A program made the translations under genes and the position numbers. This document shows, piece by piece, positions 53,823-62,536 of a stretch of 64,000 bases of DNA (the first letter of the stretch is position 1; each line of letters begins with the position of its first letter). Source of the DNA: Alcaligenes endophyticus. GTDB taxonomy: Bacteria; Pseudomonadota; Gammaproteobacteria; Burkholderiales; Burkholderiaceae_B. The DNA is taken from positions 150,739 to 214,738 of the forward strand of contig NZ_JAPKND010000006.1 of assembly GCF_026344035.1 (NCBI RefSeq), written 5' to 3'. Under the pieces are notes generated by a model. The model ran no database searches and was not told the DNA's origin. It saw nothing but the letters and a program-made list of their open reading frames with translations.

Positions 53823-53979
53823 TGCCACCCGGCTTACTAGCAGCAGCCTTACCTCTCTCAGGCGTGTGTTTTTCAGCGATATTGCGCTCAATCAGTAACT
53901 CGGCCTTAGCAGCCTCAAAGCCAGCTACATCACCAATCGTGTAAGCGCCACAGTTTTTCAAAAATTTAACTTGAGTCAT
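53806..53979 (-). CDS. Small hypothetical head-region protein
   Basis: A 57-residue basic protein: MTQVKFLKNCGAYTIGDVAGFEAAKAELLIERNIAEKH then a Gly/Lys/Ala tail. Strong GGAG ribosome binding site. A small gene between capsid and connector is common in HK97-type phages; the GAYTIGDVAGFE pattern recurs there. Function unknown. Confidence 0.7.
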   Translation of the reverse strand: MTQVKFLKNCGAYTIGDVAGFEAAKAELLIERNIAEKHTPERGKAAASKPGGNASVN

Positions 53980-53992
53980 GAGAACTCCAAAA

Positions 53993-54018
53993 TAAAAAAA
54001 GGGTGCACTACGCACCCT
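53993..54018 (-). terminator. Intrinsic terminator after the capsid gene
   Basis: AGGGTGC/GCACCCT (54000-54006/54012-54018) with a 5-base loop and seven Ts (53994-54000) on the minus strand, followed by the GGAG ribosome binding site of the small gene. Confidence 0.82.
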
Positions 54019-54032
54019 GTGTTAACCCGAGA

Positions 54033-55337
54033 TTACGCGCCCCACTGAACGTCTATCAAAACAGCAACAGACTCAACGTGGCGCGGGCCAAAATCATGCT
54101 TGGCGATCACGCGCACCAAAGTTTGGTCGCGCTGGAACGCGGACACTGTGTTGCCCTTATCATCTGTATAAGTGGCCTCTTTAGAGAAGTCGATAACTAA
54201 ATGGCTATCTTCACCAATGAAACAATCACCGAAGTCTGCCAAGTAAATCTCGGATCCATTAGAGTCAGCACCAACAGCAAGGTTTATCGGAATTTGAGTT
54301 GTCGTGCCCACGGGATACCCCATCAAGAAGCCTTGATCTAACTCCGGGTAGACCTTATTTCCGTTACCGTCGCGCAAAGCTTGCAAGAAGCGCTTAGTAC
54401 GAGGCGCCATCACCCACCCCACCGCAGTCATATTGGCATCGGCAGACTCAAGAACGAGCACGAGTTTATTAAGCTCAATAGAAACCTGCTCAATTGACGG
54501 CTTAGGCTGCGCAGCAGCGTAAACATTCTGGGTTGGTGCCCAATAACGCAACCCCTTGGGCGTATTGCCTGAGCCGCTATCGCGAATAAAGGCCTTATCT
54601 TCACGGGTACCCATCGCGGATGTCAGGTCACTCACTACAATCTGATCCACATTTGGGTTTGCACCGGAATTAGCAAGTAAGTCGTTAGATATTGGCACTA
54701 AACCTGTCAGTTTCTTAGCCGATAGCTTCAGATCATTAAACTCTTGCTGGCTAGTTGGGATGTCGGAATCAGAGCCGATGTAACCAACCACCGCACCGCC
54801 CTTCAAGCGAGGGATAGTAAGATTGCCGTTGTTCAGCGGCATTGCACGCGCACCCAACTTACGCACTACAGACTTAGGGCGTAGTAGCTCGATCACTTCC
54901 GTGGAGAGGTTCTCCGGCACCAGTACGCCACCAGCACCAGGCGTTAATGTATTGAGCGATGCGGCAATATGCTCGCCATAACCTCGATCCATTGCAATTT
55001 GTGCCGCTAGTTGATTGTTACCCTGCGCAGCTGCCAGTGCCAAGACCATGCGAGCCATACCAGCGCCTTTTGCCTCAGGTACTCGTGGTGTTACTGGCAC
55101 AGTACTAGTACTACGCACGTGATTTTGAGCTGGTGTTGCTGACTGCGCAGCCATACGCTCCGCTGCTTCCAAGCGCTCAATAGAAGCGGTCAAGTCGTTA
55201 AATTTAGCTGACAACGCAGAAAACTCAGACGTTTGCTCGTCGCTCAGGCTGCCACTTTCCTTTTCGGTAGTAGCCAAAGCTTGGATTTGATCATTAATTT
55301 TTGCGCGTTCAGCACGAAGTTCATGCACTTTAAACAT
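54033..55337 (-). CDS. Major capsid protein, HK97 family
   Basis: A 434-residue HK97-fold capsid protein: residues ~1-100 form a coiled-coil scaffold-like delta domain (ELRAERAKINDQIQALATTEKESGSLSDEQTSEFSAL), removed by the protease in the family. The mature part starts around residue 115, with TLTPGAGGVLVPENLSTEVIELLRPKSVVRKLGARAMP, SDSDIPTSQQ, GYPVGTTTQIP and FIGEDSHLVID. ATG at 55337 chosen; the longer start would lie in the terminator T run. Confidence 0.94.
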   Translation of the reverse strand: MFKVHELRAERAKINDQIQALATTEKESGSLSDEQTSEFSALSAKFNDLTASIERLEAAERMAAQSATPAQNHVRSTSTVPVTPRVPEAKGAGMARMVLALAAAQGNNQLAAQIAMDRGYGEHIAASLNTLTPGAGGVLVPENLSTEVIELLRPKSVVRKLGARAMPLNNGNLTIPRLKGGAVVGYIGSDSDIPTSQQEFNDLKLSAKKLTGLVPISNDLLANSGANPNVDQIVVSDLTSAMGTREDKAFIRDSGSGNTPKGLRYWAPTQNVYAAAQPKPSIEQVSIELNKLVLVLESADANMTAVGWVMAPRTKRFLQALRDGNGNKVYPELDQGFLMGYPVGTTTQIPINLAVGADSNGSEIYLADFGDCFIGEDSHLVIDFSKEATYTDDKGNTVSAFQRDQTLVRVIAKHDFGPRHVESVAVLIDVQWGA

Positions 55338-55349
55338 TGTTTTCCCCAT

Positions 55350-55370
55350 AAAAAAACCACCCGTAGGTGG
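55350..55370 (-). terminator. Terminator-like hairpin before the capsid gene
   Basis: CCACC/GGTGG (55357-55361/55366-55370) with a CGTA loop and seven Ts on the minus strand, followed by ATGGGGAAAACA and the capsid ATG. Short stem, so weaker. Confidence 0.6.
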
Positions 55371-55397
55371 CGAGACATCATTTAGTCGCGAACGCGC

Positions 55398-56336
55398 CTA
55401 AATACGATTTTGAATTTCTATGGCCGCCGCGCGGGTGGCCACACTGCTTTTCTTTGGAGTGCTTGCACGCTTTTTCGCAACCTCCGCTGCTATCCGATTT
55501 ACCGCAATTTGTGGCGACTCAACTGAATCCGCAAAACCCAACTCAACAGCCTTTGCCCCAAAAAACACACCTGCTTCAGTTGCCTTTACCGATGAAACTG
55601 ACATACCGCGGTTACGCGCAACTGTTTCTGTGAACGTCTCGTAATGACTGTTCACTAAATCACTAAGCCACTGGCCTGCCTCTTCAGTCAACGGCGAATG
55701 GGTAGCTAAGTCATCTTTACGCGCACCAGCAAAGATCGAGGTGATTTTTATTCCTTGCTGCTCATGACGCTTACTCAAGTCGATGTGACGAGCAATAACA
55801 CCCACCGAGCCCACGCCCGAACTACGAGAAACAATAAGGTTTGTCGCAGCAGAGGCAATCGCAAAACCTGCCGAGTACGCTCCAAAGTTGGAAATGGCGG
55901 TAATTGGTTTAATGGCACGCGTCCCATAAATATCATCCACCAGCTCAAAACACCCCTGTGTTGATCCGCCCGGACTATCTATATCCAAAACAATATGCTC
56001 AACACTAGGGTCATTCAGTGCAACGTTCAGCATCCCGCGTATTTCTTCATAGCTCGTCATGGAGTAACACGGGTCTAGGTGCGTATTGCGCGACACCAAA
56101 ACGCCGTGAACAGGCAACACATAAACACCAGTATCCTGGGCTGCTTGTAAACGTTGCTCAGATGGGGATACTGCCTGTGTTTCTGCGCCTTCATGCTGAG
56201 CAGTGGCGCCATGCACATTGATAATATTCAGGTTCATGGCCTGATTTGCCCAGTGCACAGCCATATCCAGCACATCCTCTCGGATAAGCTGCGGCGTATT
56301 AAATATCAGGCTAATTAGCCGATGATGGTTTTTCAT
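55398..56336 (-). CDS. S49-family head maturation protease
   Basis: A 312-residue SppA/S49-type serine protease: VLDIDSPGGSTQGCFELVDDIY and NFGAYSAGFAIASAATNLIVSRSSGVGSVGVIA carry the nucleophile serine (AYSAG) and its surrounding motif; the catalytic lysine is expected further on. In this position it acts as capsid maturation protease. ATGA overlap with the portal gene. Confidence 0.9.
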   Translation of the reverse strand: MKNHHRLISLIFNTPQLIREDVLDMAVHWANQAMNLNIINVHGATAQHEGAETQAVSPSEQRLQAAQDTGVYVLPVHGVLVSRNTHLDPCYSMTSYEEIRGMLNVALNDPSVEHIVLDIDSPGGSTQGCFELVDDIYGTRAIKPITAISNFGAYSAGFAIASAATNLIVSRSSGVGSVGVIARHIDLSKRHEQQGIKITSIFAGARKDDLATHSPLTEEAGQWLSDLVNSHYETFTETVARNRGMSVSSVKATEAGVFFGAKAVELGFADSVESPQIAVNRIAAEVAKKRASTPKKSSVATRAAAIEIQNRI

Positions 56337-57571
56337 TGAAGTGCCTCATGAATTGCGTTTAAAGCTTTGGTTTCATCTGCGATGCTAGGAAGCCCCGTGG
56401 TGGCGTCAACCATATTCAATGGCTGCAAGTACACGTTCCCACCTGATATAGGAGGAAGATTCTCGAGCTTGCGAATATCATTTACAGATAGCCAGCCCCA
56501 CTGCCGCGCAATTGCGTATGCTTTGTAACGGGCCTCTTGGTTCCCTCTGAGTAGGCCACCAATGTTGAACTCAATATAGAGCTCATCCATTTCGTTTAGC
56601 AGCAGAAAATCACGCTGCATTGCGCTTTCATGCCTTCTAATCCATGGCAACAAGGCATAAATAACAAACTGGATTTGAAGGTTTTCAACGTTGTTGTAGG
56701 TCGCCCCCTCCATGACGGCTAGCATAGGCAATGGAATTTTCCAGATACGCGCCATATCCGCGCCGGTCAACGTCAGCGCTTTAATCAAATCGGCATCAAC
56801 GTTACTCATAGAGAGAGGCTTGAATGTCATCCCTTCCTGAAGAAATGCCACCTTCCCCTTATTGGATGCCCCGCCGAAACGCTCTTGCCACGAGGTGGTT
56901 AGATCATCAATAACTTTCTGATCCTTGATGGCCGACGCGTCTTTAGGCCGCTCTAGCACACCAGAAAGCGCGGTCCCATTAACAAACGACTTGGCCGCGT
57001 ACTCTGATAGCGCTAACGAGTAACCAATAGCGTTTGCGTGAAGCGCTATTGGCGACGCCCCTACATAGTTGTCAAATGACATCCAACGCACATGATGAAA
57101 ATGGCGCTGCGGGAGCCTTTCATCACTTCCAGCGATTTGGTAGTAGGGACATAAATCTGCCCCCTTCCAGACCGTGATATTGTCCGGGTCCATAGGGTAA
57201 AGTCCGGTTATAACGCCTTTGTTATCCCGCTCTATATAGCTGTATGAGTTCCCTCTCAAACCGGCTGACATTTGGCTAAACTCTCGATACTCAAAAGAGG
57301 TTTGCCAAGGATTAGGCCTATATTTCAGAATTTTGTATAAAGGGTGGTCTGTAGCCGCTTCCCTGCCACCATTGGGCAACCGGCGGTAAAGTTCGATGGG
57401 CAGCTGCGCAATACTTTCGGCAAGCAAAGACACGCAGTTCTGTAGCACTGGGATAGCCATTGAGCTCTTAGCATTTACATCCTGCCCCGCTACAGAACGA
57501 GCACCACCTATAAAACCGGAAAGCCAGCTAGAAGCACCCTGACCGCTATCAGTGGCTCTTCTGAACAGCAT
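56333..57571 (-). CDS. Portal protein (HK97 type)
   Basis: A 412-residue portal protein: PVLQNCVSLLAESIAQLPIELYRRLPNGGREAATDHPLYKIL, NSYSYIERDNKGVITGLYPMDP, MADIWKIPLPMLAV-like region and NVENLQIQFVIYALLPWIRRHESAM are typical. It forms the dodecameric ring through which DNA passes. Overlaps the small membrane protein upstream by 23 bases in another frame. Confidence 0.93.
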   Translation of the reverse strand: MLFRRATDSGQGASSWLSGFIGGARSVAGQDVNAKSSMAIPVLQNCVSLLAESIAQLPIELYRRLPNGGREAATDHPLYKILKYRPNPWQTSFEYREFSQMSAGLRGNSYSYIERDNKGVITGLYPMDPDNITVWKGADLCPYYQIAGSDERLPQRHFHHVRWMSFDNYVGASPIALHANAIGYSLALSEYAAKSFVNGTALSGVLERPKDASAIKDQKVIDDLTTSWQERFGGASNKGKVAFLQEGMTFKPLSMSNVDADLIKALTLTGADMARIWKIPLPMLAVMEGATYNNVENLQIQFVIYALLPWIRRHESAMQRDFLLLNEMDELYIEFNIGGLLRGNQEARYKAYAIARQWGWLSVNDIRKLENLPPISGGNVYLQPLNMVDATTGLPSIADETKALNAIHEALQ

Positions 57572-57716
57572 TTCTATCCAACCCTAATCCAAAAAGAATT
57601 AATAAAATACCTCCTGCTATAGCGGCCCATGCTAGCGAAATCTGAGCAATACCGCTAACCAACGCAATGAAGCCCATAAGCATGCATACCAATGCGGCCC
57701 TTTCCTGACGACTCAA
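57549..57716 (-). CDS. 55-residue membrane protein between terminase and portal
   Basis: A TTG-start frame (TTGA overlap with the terminase stop at 57713) encodes [20 protein letters not shown] and continues through two hydrophobic stretches ([20 protein letters not shown] and [13 protein letters not shown]) to a stop at 57549 inside portal. It is below the usual size cut-off but in-register with translational coupling. Small membrane proteins occur at this place in related phages; role unknown. Confidence 0.65.
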   Translation of the reverse strand: MSRQERAALVCMLMGFIALVSGIAQISLAWAAIAGGILLILFGLGLDRNAVQKSH

Positions 57717-59434
57717 ATCCCTACTCCTTGTTCATAAACACTGGCTTCTGCTTTAGCGATAGGCAGCATGACGCGACCAATAGCCATAATGAGCGCTACG
57801 GCCCCGTCAATTTTGTTATCAGTGTGTTGCTTGATAGGACGCACAATATCGTCGCTACCAGGTAAGTGACGCCCCACTACATTTGAAATACACCAGCTCA
57901 TAATGGGGTTGCCATCATGGTGAAAACGTCCAGACAGAATAGCCGCCTCAAGCTCTTTCATTGGGTCGGACATATTCGTGAAATTCTGGACAATGGTAAT
58001 TGGGCTTAGCCCTTCATCATCCAATTGGTGCGACAGGTTAGCAGCACCGTGTGGATCTAAAGGTGTTGCTATGACCGGCGACTTAGCATTGATTTCTAAT
58101 GCCTCTGCCAGAATGTCGCGATAATCGATCTCCGCACCATGAGTCTGTATCAAGTGGCCAGAAGCCACCCAGCTTTGGTAACGATCTGCCATGCGCCTAT
58201 TATCACTACTAGTGACCGTGTCCTCTGGCACCCAAAAGGTAGGCGAAACACAGTAATAGTGAATCTTCCCATCGATAACCTCATGAAATAAAGGCACCAT
58301 TGCGGTAAGATCAATTTTAGAGGCTAAGTCCGCCCCTATCACGCAATCCCAACCAGCGAAACGCTCTAAGGTCAGGCCTCGATCAATACATGGATCAGCC
58401 ACATACTTCGCCATGTTAAAGTAACCGCTCTTAGCGGCCGTCCACACATTTAAGTGCTTATTCTTAAAGGTGGTAGAAAAACGCGCCCGACGTATAGCCT
58501 GCTGTTGCTGAGAAATTAGGTAGTCTTCATTAACTGATATACCCATATTCGGATTGGCTTTCGCCAACACACTAGGGTCAGTCCAATCGTCGCCCTCATC
58601 AATTGTCCAAATCCAGCCAAATAACTCATCATTTGGAACAATGCCCTCAAGCATTTCAATGACCTCTTGCCGCTTGTCGTAGCAAGGGCCTGAAATATTC
58701 GCTCCAGCTGTAGTAATAATGAACATTAGCGCTTGCTCTCGGGCCCCCATGCCGGTTTGCATAGTGACATATAGATCATCAGCTATGTGCTCATGGTACT
58801 CATCAACTATTGCGCATGATGGAGAGGCACCGTCTCCAGGATTACCGATCACCGGCTCGAATCTACTGCCGTCCGCCGGCCTATTCATGTTCCCCGCATT
58901 AACCTCTATACCTAAAAGCAACTTAAGCTCTGGAGTCCGCTCAACCATCTGCTTAGCAGGCCTGAACACCTCCCATGCCTGCTTCTCTGTAGTTGCACCG
59001 CTATAGACTTCTGCGCCAAATTCATCGTCAGCACAAAACATACCCAAAGCAACGCCAGCAGCGATTACACTCTTGCCGTTTTTGCGTGGTACTTCCCAAT
59101 AAGACTCTCTAAACCTACGTAACCCATCTTTTTTTCTTAGCCAGCCGAAGGTGCAAGCAATCCCAAACAGTTGCCACGGCTCTAAAGTGATTTTCTTCCT
59201 TTCTCTTGCCCACTTGCCTTTTGTGTGCGGCATGTACTCTATAAGTTTGATTTTTTTCTCGGCCTTAGCCGGATCAAACTTATATAAGAAGGCTCGTTTT
59301 TTGCTGTTTGCCAAATCATCCAAGTGACGCTGGCAAGCTAGTTTTATATAACGGCAACATGCAATCTTGCCGCGCACAGCATCTCGAGCGAACTGCGTAG
59401 CTACAGCCACTCGTGGAAACTTCGCTTTTGACAT
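57713..59434 (-). CDS. Terminase large subunit
   Basis: A 573-residue HK97-type TerL: ATPase part with a modified Walker A ([20 protein letters not shown]), Walker B ([10 protein letters not shown]), motif [14 protein letters not shown], and the nuclease part with [15 protein letters not shown]. It packages DNA into proheads together with the P27-type small subunit encoded one base upstream. Confidence 0.95.
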   Translation of the reverse strand: MSKAKFPRVAVATQFARDAVRGKIACCRYIKLACQRHLDDLANSKKRAFLYKFDPAKAEKKIKLIEYMPHTKGKWARERKKITLEPWQLFGIACTFGWLRKKDGLRRFRESYWEVPRKNGKSVIAAGVALGMFCADDEFGAEVYSGATTEKQAWEVFRPAKQMVERTPELKLLLGIEVNAGNMNRPADGSRFEPVIGNPGDGASPSCAIVDEYHEHIADDLYVTMQTGMGAREQALMFIITTAGANISGPCYDKRQEVIEMLEGIVPNDELFGWIWTIDEGDDWTDPSVLAKANPNMGISVNEDYLISQQQQAIRRARFSTTFKNKHLNVWTAAKSGYFNMAKYVADPCIDRGLTLERFAGWDCVIGADLASKIDLTAMVPLFHEVIDGKIHYYCVSPTFWVPEDTVTSSDNRRMADRYQSWVASGHLIQTHGAEIDYRDILAEALEINAKSPVIATPLDPHGAANLSHQLDDEGLSPITIVQNFTNMSDPMKELEAAILSGRFHHDGNPIMSWCISNVVGRHLPGSDDIVRPIKQHTDNKIDGAVALIMAIGRVMLPIAKAEASVYEQGVGI

Positions 59435-59435
59435 G

Positions 59436-59915
59436 TCACATGTTTAAAATGCCGGCCAGCACAGCAGCAGGATCCTCTCCCTTGGGACCTAATAGTCTCT
59501 GACGACTTGATGGGTCGAGGCCAAGCAAAGATCCAAAAGTAGCCATTTGCCTTGTAGCCTCGTTAATAATAGTCGCCGCTGGATTTTTAACTATCCCGCC
59601 CTGCGCCCCCGTGACAGTGATACCGTTCTCAGCTATGTCCTCCTCAGCTTTTCTAAACCTACCGTAAGCAGTGCAATAGAGTTCAAGATTCTGGATATCT
59701 GTCCCCTGCAAAACTTGTTGAGCACAAAGCAAGGGGGCCAAGTGCTCCCATAAATCTCGCCCCGCCCCCTCTAACCAAACAGGAGGCTCAATATCAATAA
59801 TGCCACCGAACTCAGGGGCAGATTTATTCAATGCGCGCTTGCCTGGATTGCCTGCTGCGACCTTACGCTCAGTAGGTTTTGGTCGGCGACCTGATCGACC
59901 CGGAACACCTGCCAT
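59436..59915 (-). CDS. Terminase small subunit, P27 family
   Basis: A 159-residue P27-type Ter[31 protein letters not shown]-terminus with the DNA-binding basic region, then [19 protein letters not shown] and the C-terminal helical part. P27 family members bind the phage packaging site. First structural gene of the late operon after HNH. Confidence 0.9.
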   Translation of the reverse strand: MAGVPGRSGRRPKPTERKVAAGNPGKRALNKSAPEFGGIIDIEPPVWLEGAGRDLWEHLAPLLCAQQVLQGTDIQNLELYCTAYGRFRKAEEDIAENGITVTGAQGGIVKNPAATIINEATRQMATFGSLLGLDPSSRQRLLGPKGEDPAAVLAGILNM

Positions 59916-59999
59916 AAACCCCTCTCACTAAATTTCATTTTTCGCGGGGATAAAAATTTCCCTAGACGGGCGGTCATGCCCATGAAAGGTATTTTGTTT

Positions 60000-60371
60000 C
60001 TATACCCCCCCTACCCTGCGCCGGTTTGATTCCTTGCGCGTTTTTTTCTTATGACACTCATTACAAATTGTTTGCAAGTTCTCTAAGCTATCCGTCCCAC
60101 CCTCCGCTTTAGGGATAATGTGATCAACCTCATTGCCGTACGTCACCAGCCCTTGCGCCGCACAGGGCCTACACTGATGATAGTCACGCCCAAGAATTAT
60201 CTTGCGCTTGCGACGCCAAGCAGCCCCGTACCCCCGCTCAGACGAACTCCCACGCTCAGGGGCTCGCCAGCCTGAAGCAAGACCTATGTGGTCATCACAA
60301 TACCCACCTTGATTCCTATGTGGTCGCCGACAAGTTTTAACCCGACAGGGGGTTTGAATTCTCTTTGTCAT
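60000..60371 (-). CDS. HNH endonuclease next to the terminase
   Basis: A 123-residue HNH nuclease: CRPCAAQGLVTYGNEVDHIIPKAEGGTDSLENLQTICNECHKKK with the DH, N and H of the HNH motif and zinc-binding CxxC pairs. In HK97-type phages an HNH protein encoded beside TerS is needed for terminase cutting. N-terminus has an additional CRVKTCRR zinc-like patch. Confidence 0.9.
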   Translation of the reverse strand: MTKRIQTPCRVKTCRRPHRNQGGYCDDHIGLASGWRAPERGSSSERGYGAAWRRKRKIILGRDYHQCRPCAAQGLVTYGNEVDHIIPKAEGGTDSLENLQTICNECHKKKTRKESNRRRVGGV

Positions 60372-60525
60372 ACTTTATAAATACAGCTCTTCAACATTCA
60401 TTACCATAAAAGCCAAGAACTAAAAAGTCTTACAATAAAACAAGCATGTTAGTTTTTAATTGCTACTTAACCAGAATAACGAAGATATAAAACCCTTTAA
60501 CCCTCTATATTTCAAAGGCAAAGAA

Positions 60526-60777
60526 ATGCAAGAAATGAAAACAACTATTTATTTCAAGGTGAAGAACCAACCAGAGCAAACACTCACCATTGATGGAGTT
60601 TTGAGTGCCAATAGCTCAAACGCATTGCGAGCAGTCCTAGATAGCCTGAAAATACCACTCATAATCAAAGCAAAACCATATGGCTCTGGCCAAACAAGCC
60701 ATACTGAAGATCTTCTTCGTGAAGAATTGCAAAGAAATAATGTCGAAATCATTCGTGCAATTGCAACTCCAAAGTGA
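60526..60777 (+). CDS. Plus-strand hypothetical prophage protein
   Basis: An 83-residue protein (MQEMKTTIYFKVKNQPEQTLTIDGVLSANSS, LDSLKIPLIIKAKPYG), on the strand opposite to all neighbours, with its own AAAGG ribosome binding site and a terminator 14 bases after the stop. I do not recognise it. A TTG start at 60460 would extend it by 22 residues. Position between Q-like and HNH genes suggests an independently expressed accessory gene. Confidence 0.6.
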   Translation: MQEMKTTIYFKVKNQPEQTLTIDGVLSANSSNALRAVLDSLKIPLIIKAKPYGSGQTSHTEDLLREELQRNNVEIIRAIATPK

Positions 60778-60786
60778 ATTAATTAA

Positions 60787-60822
60787 CAAAAAAGCCCTCT
60801 GCAATTAAATACAGGGGGCTTT
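60787..60822. terminator. Bidirectional intrinsic terminator, possible tR'-like element
   Basis: AAGCCCTCTG/CAGGGGGCTT (60792-60801/60812-60821), one G-T pair, 10-base loop, T-rich on both strands. It ends the plus-strand gene and could stop early transcripts coming from the Q-like gene on the minus strand. Confidence 0.82.
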
Positions 60823-60900
60823 TGACTTTGAATTTTTTGTTTTAACTACTTCTCAATCAGTGGGCTGAGCAACAACCAGCCTACGTGAAAAACTATAGTT

Positions 60901-61284
60901 TCATCCGGACACTTGCGCAAGGTGTCCGGACACTTTAGTTTGAAAATAGATCGACCGCTGGTGACTTAAGAACTGATGAGCAAAATCAAGTAAGCCATAA
61001 TACGCCGTTCTACCGAGCCTCAGTGCCGCCATCTTAGTCTTAGCAGGCCCAATACGAATGTAATGCGCCGCTAGCACTGCACGCGCCTCAGGGTGCAGCA
61101 TCCCGATCAATCGATCTAACTGTCTGACATCATCACCGGATAGAGGTGTATCAGCCTCCGAGCGCCGCTCACCGTCCACTCGCTCTCTGAATGCGCTTGA
61201 GGATGGATAGCCTAGCCCCGTTCTATTCTCCCCGCGCTTCCAGCGTCCCCACTCCCCTAACAGTATTTCAACTTCTGTCTTCAT
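60901..61284 (-). CDS. Q-like antitermination protein
   Basis: A 127-residue protein; LDRLIGMLHPEARAVLAAHYIRIGPAKTKMAALRLGRTAYYGLLDFAHQFL matches the phage antitermination protein Q helix region. Together with the terminator downstream it fits the lambda PR'/tR' layout. The last residues (KVSGHLAQVSG) are encoded by a repeated palindrome at the 3' end. Identity as Q rests on the motif and position. Confidence 0.72.
   Translation of the reverse strand: MKTEVEILLGEWGRWKRGENRTGLGYPSSSAFRERVDGERRSEADTPLSGDDVRQLDRLIGMLHPEARAVLAAHYIRIGPAKTKMAALRLGRTAYYGLLDFAHQFLSHQRSIYFQTKVSGHLAQVSG
60904..60935. repeat. Repeated TCCGGACACTT palindrome at the end of the Q-like gene
   Basis: TCCGGACACTT occurs twice (60904-60914 and 60925-60935), and GTGTCCGGACAC at 60922-60933 is a perfect 12-base palindrome; the outer arms 60904-60912 and 60922-60930 also pair across a TTGCGCAAG centre. 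It may be a protein-binding site or an RNA hairpin. Confidence 0.55.
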
Positions 61285-61296
61285 GCTTCCCCCAAT

Positions 61297-61641
61297 TTAA
61301 AACCGCTCAACATCCCAACCACCACCCTGCTTTTTCGCTTTTACCTTGACCGCCAAGAACTGGAATGGGTAAGCATCAGCAGCCACCTTTATCTTTACTC
61401 GCGCATCATCGGTCCAAAACCCCTTCACTTCATGCGCCTCGATGCTCCCATCGCTTAACATCACAATAAAGTCAGGCGTATAGAACGTGTTATCGGCCAA
61501 GCGGAACTTGATACCCTCAAACCGATACCACGCTATTTCTCCTGCATGCTTTAGCGTATCGAGATAGCTAGCGTACTTGGCCTCAGTCTGATTCATTTGC
61601 CCCACCTTCAGGCGCCCTAAAGCTTGTACCTGTTTCCTCAT
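61297..61641 (-). CDS. DUF1064-family phage nuclease
   Basis: A 114-residue protein with MNQTEAKYASYLDTLKHAGEIAWYRFEGIKFRLADNTFYTPDFIVMLSDGSIEAHEVKG: the PD-(D/E)xK pattern (YTPDFIV, EAHEVKGF) of DUF1064 phage endonucleases, presumably for DNA branch or restriction processing. Start at 61641 is ATGA-coupled with the 58-residue gene; MNQT at 61593 is an alternative. Confidence 0.82.
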   Translation of the reverse strand: MRKQVQALGRLKVGQMNQTEAKYASYLDTLKHAGEIAWYRFEGIKFRLADNTFYTPDFIVMLSDGSIEAHEVKGFWTDDARVKIKVAADAYPFQFLAVKVKAKKQGGGWDVERF

Positions 61642-61814
61642 GCATCAACCCCTAACGCTGCTTGAGCCATCCTAATTACTGTGGGGCTGGGCCTCTCCTT
61701 TCGTGCCAGTATGTTTCTAGCCCAATCCCTGCCGTCATGCTTCTTTTCTTTACTCACTTGCTGACCCATTTTGCTTAACTCCTCCCCTACTGCGAGCTTC
61801 TGGCCCCAACTCAT
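61638..61814 (-). CDS. 58-residue protein in the replication operon
   Basis: Minus-strand frame MSWGQKLAVGEELSKMGQQV to QAALGVDA, 58 residues, hydrophilic. Its start overlaps the dnaC-like stop (ATGA) and its own stop overlaps the DUF1064 start (ATGA), which strongly suggests a real gene despite its size. Function unknown. Confidence 0.75.
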   Translation of the reverse strand: MSWGQKLAVGEELSKMGQQVSKEKKHDGRDWARNILARKERPSPTVIRMAQAALGVDA

Positions 61815-62536
61815 ATACGCCCCCTATAGCTTTCCCAGTCGAACGTAACGGCCTTGCCGCCCCCCTCCCGTAACCGATCCATGACGCGCTGCCCTAGGTA
61901 CTCCTCCATCTTGGCCACACCTAGATTGCTGAGCAGAATCGTCGGCTTGAGGTTTTCATAGCGTCCGTTCATGATTTCAAAAAGAATCAGCTTCTCAGCC
62001 TCGCTACCGAACTGCAGCCCCACCTCGTCAAGGATGAGCAAGTCAGGCTCAACCAGCCTACGGATAGCCTGCGCTTCTGTGATTTGGCTGTCCCTGCTGT
62101 AGCATTCCTTAACGCTGCGAATGGCTGACAACACGCTTGAGAACAGCGCCTCATACCCTTGCTCGATAACGGCATGAGCAATGCCCACTGCTAGATGCGT
62201 CTTGCCAGTACCCACACTGCCGAGAAACAGCATGCTTCGCCCTTGGGCTAACACATCGGAAAAGCCCTCTGAGTATTCCACCGCTATTGCCAGCGCACGC
62301 TTTGAGCCTTGGCACTCAGCCTGAAACGTACCAAGACGACGGCTAGAAAATCGAGGCGGTATCGCAGCACGACCCAAGATGCTTTGCGTCTTGGCCTCAG
62401 CTGCGCGGGCCCTAGCCTCGGTCTGGAGTCTTAGCATCTCGCGCTCAACAGGGTCACTGCCCTCAACGCTGCCTGCAATCGCAACCTGCCTGCCCATTTG
62501 TTCCAACCGGCTCATGGCGCTAGAAACTGCCATCAT
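61811..62536 (-). CDS. DnaC-like helicase loader ATPase
   Basis: About 241 residues with Walker A FLGSVGTGKTHLAVGIAHAVI, Walker B LLILDEVGLQFGS and sensor LSNLGVAKM. DnaC/lambda P-like loaders bring the host replicative helicase to the phage origin. Start uncertain: ATG at 62536 follows a GGAGGG site; a longer start to 62605 and a shorter one at 62512 exist. Confidence 0.88.
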   Translation of the reverse strand: MMAVSSAMSRLEQMGRQVAIAGSVEGSDPVEREMLRLQTEARARAAEAKTQSILGRAAIPPRFSSRRLGTFQAECQGSKRALAIAVEYSEGFSDVLAQGRSMLFLGSVGTGKTHLAVGIAHAVIEQGYEALFSSVLSAIRSVKECYSRDSQITEAQAIRRLVEPDLLILDEVGLQFGSEAEKLILFEIMNGRYENLKPTILLSNLGVAKMEEYLGQRVMDRLREGGGKAVTFDWESYRGRI

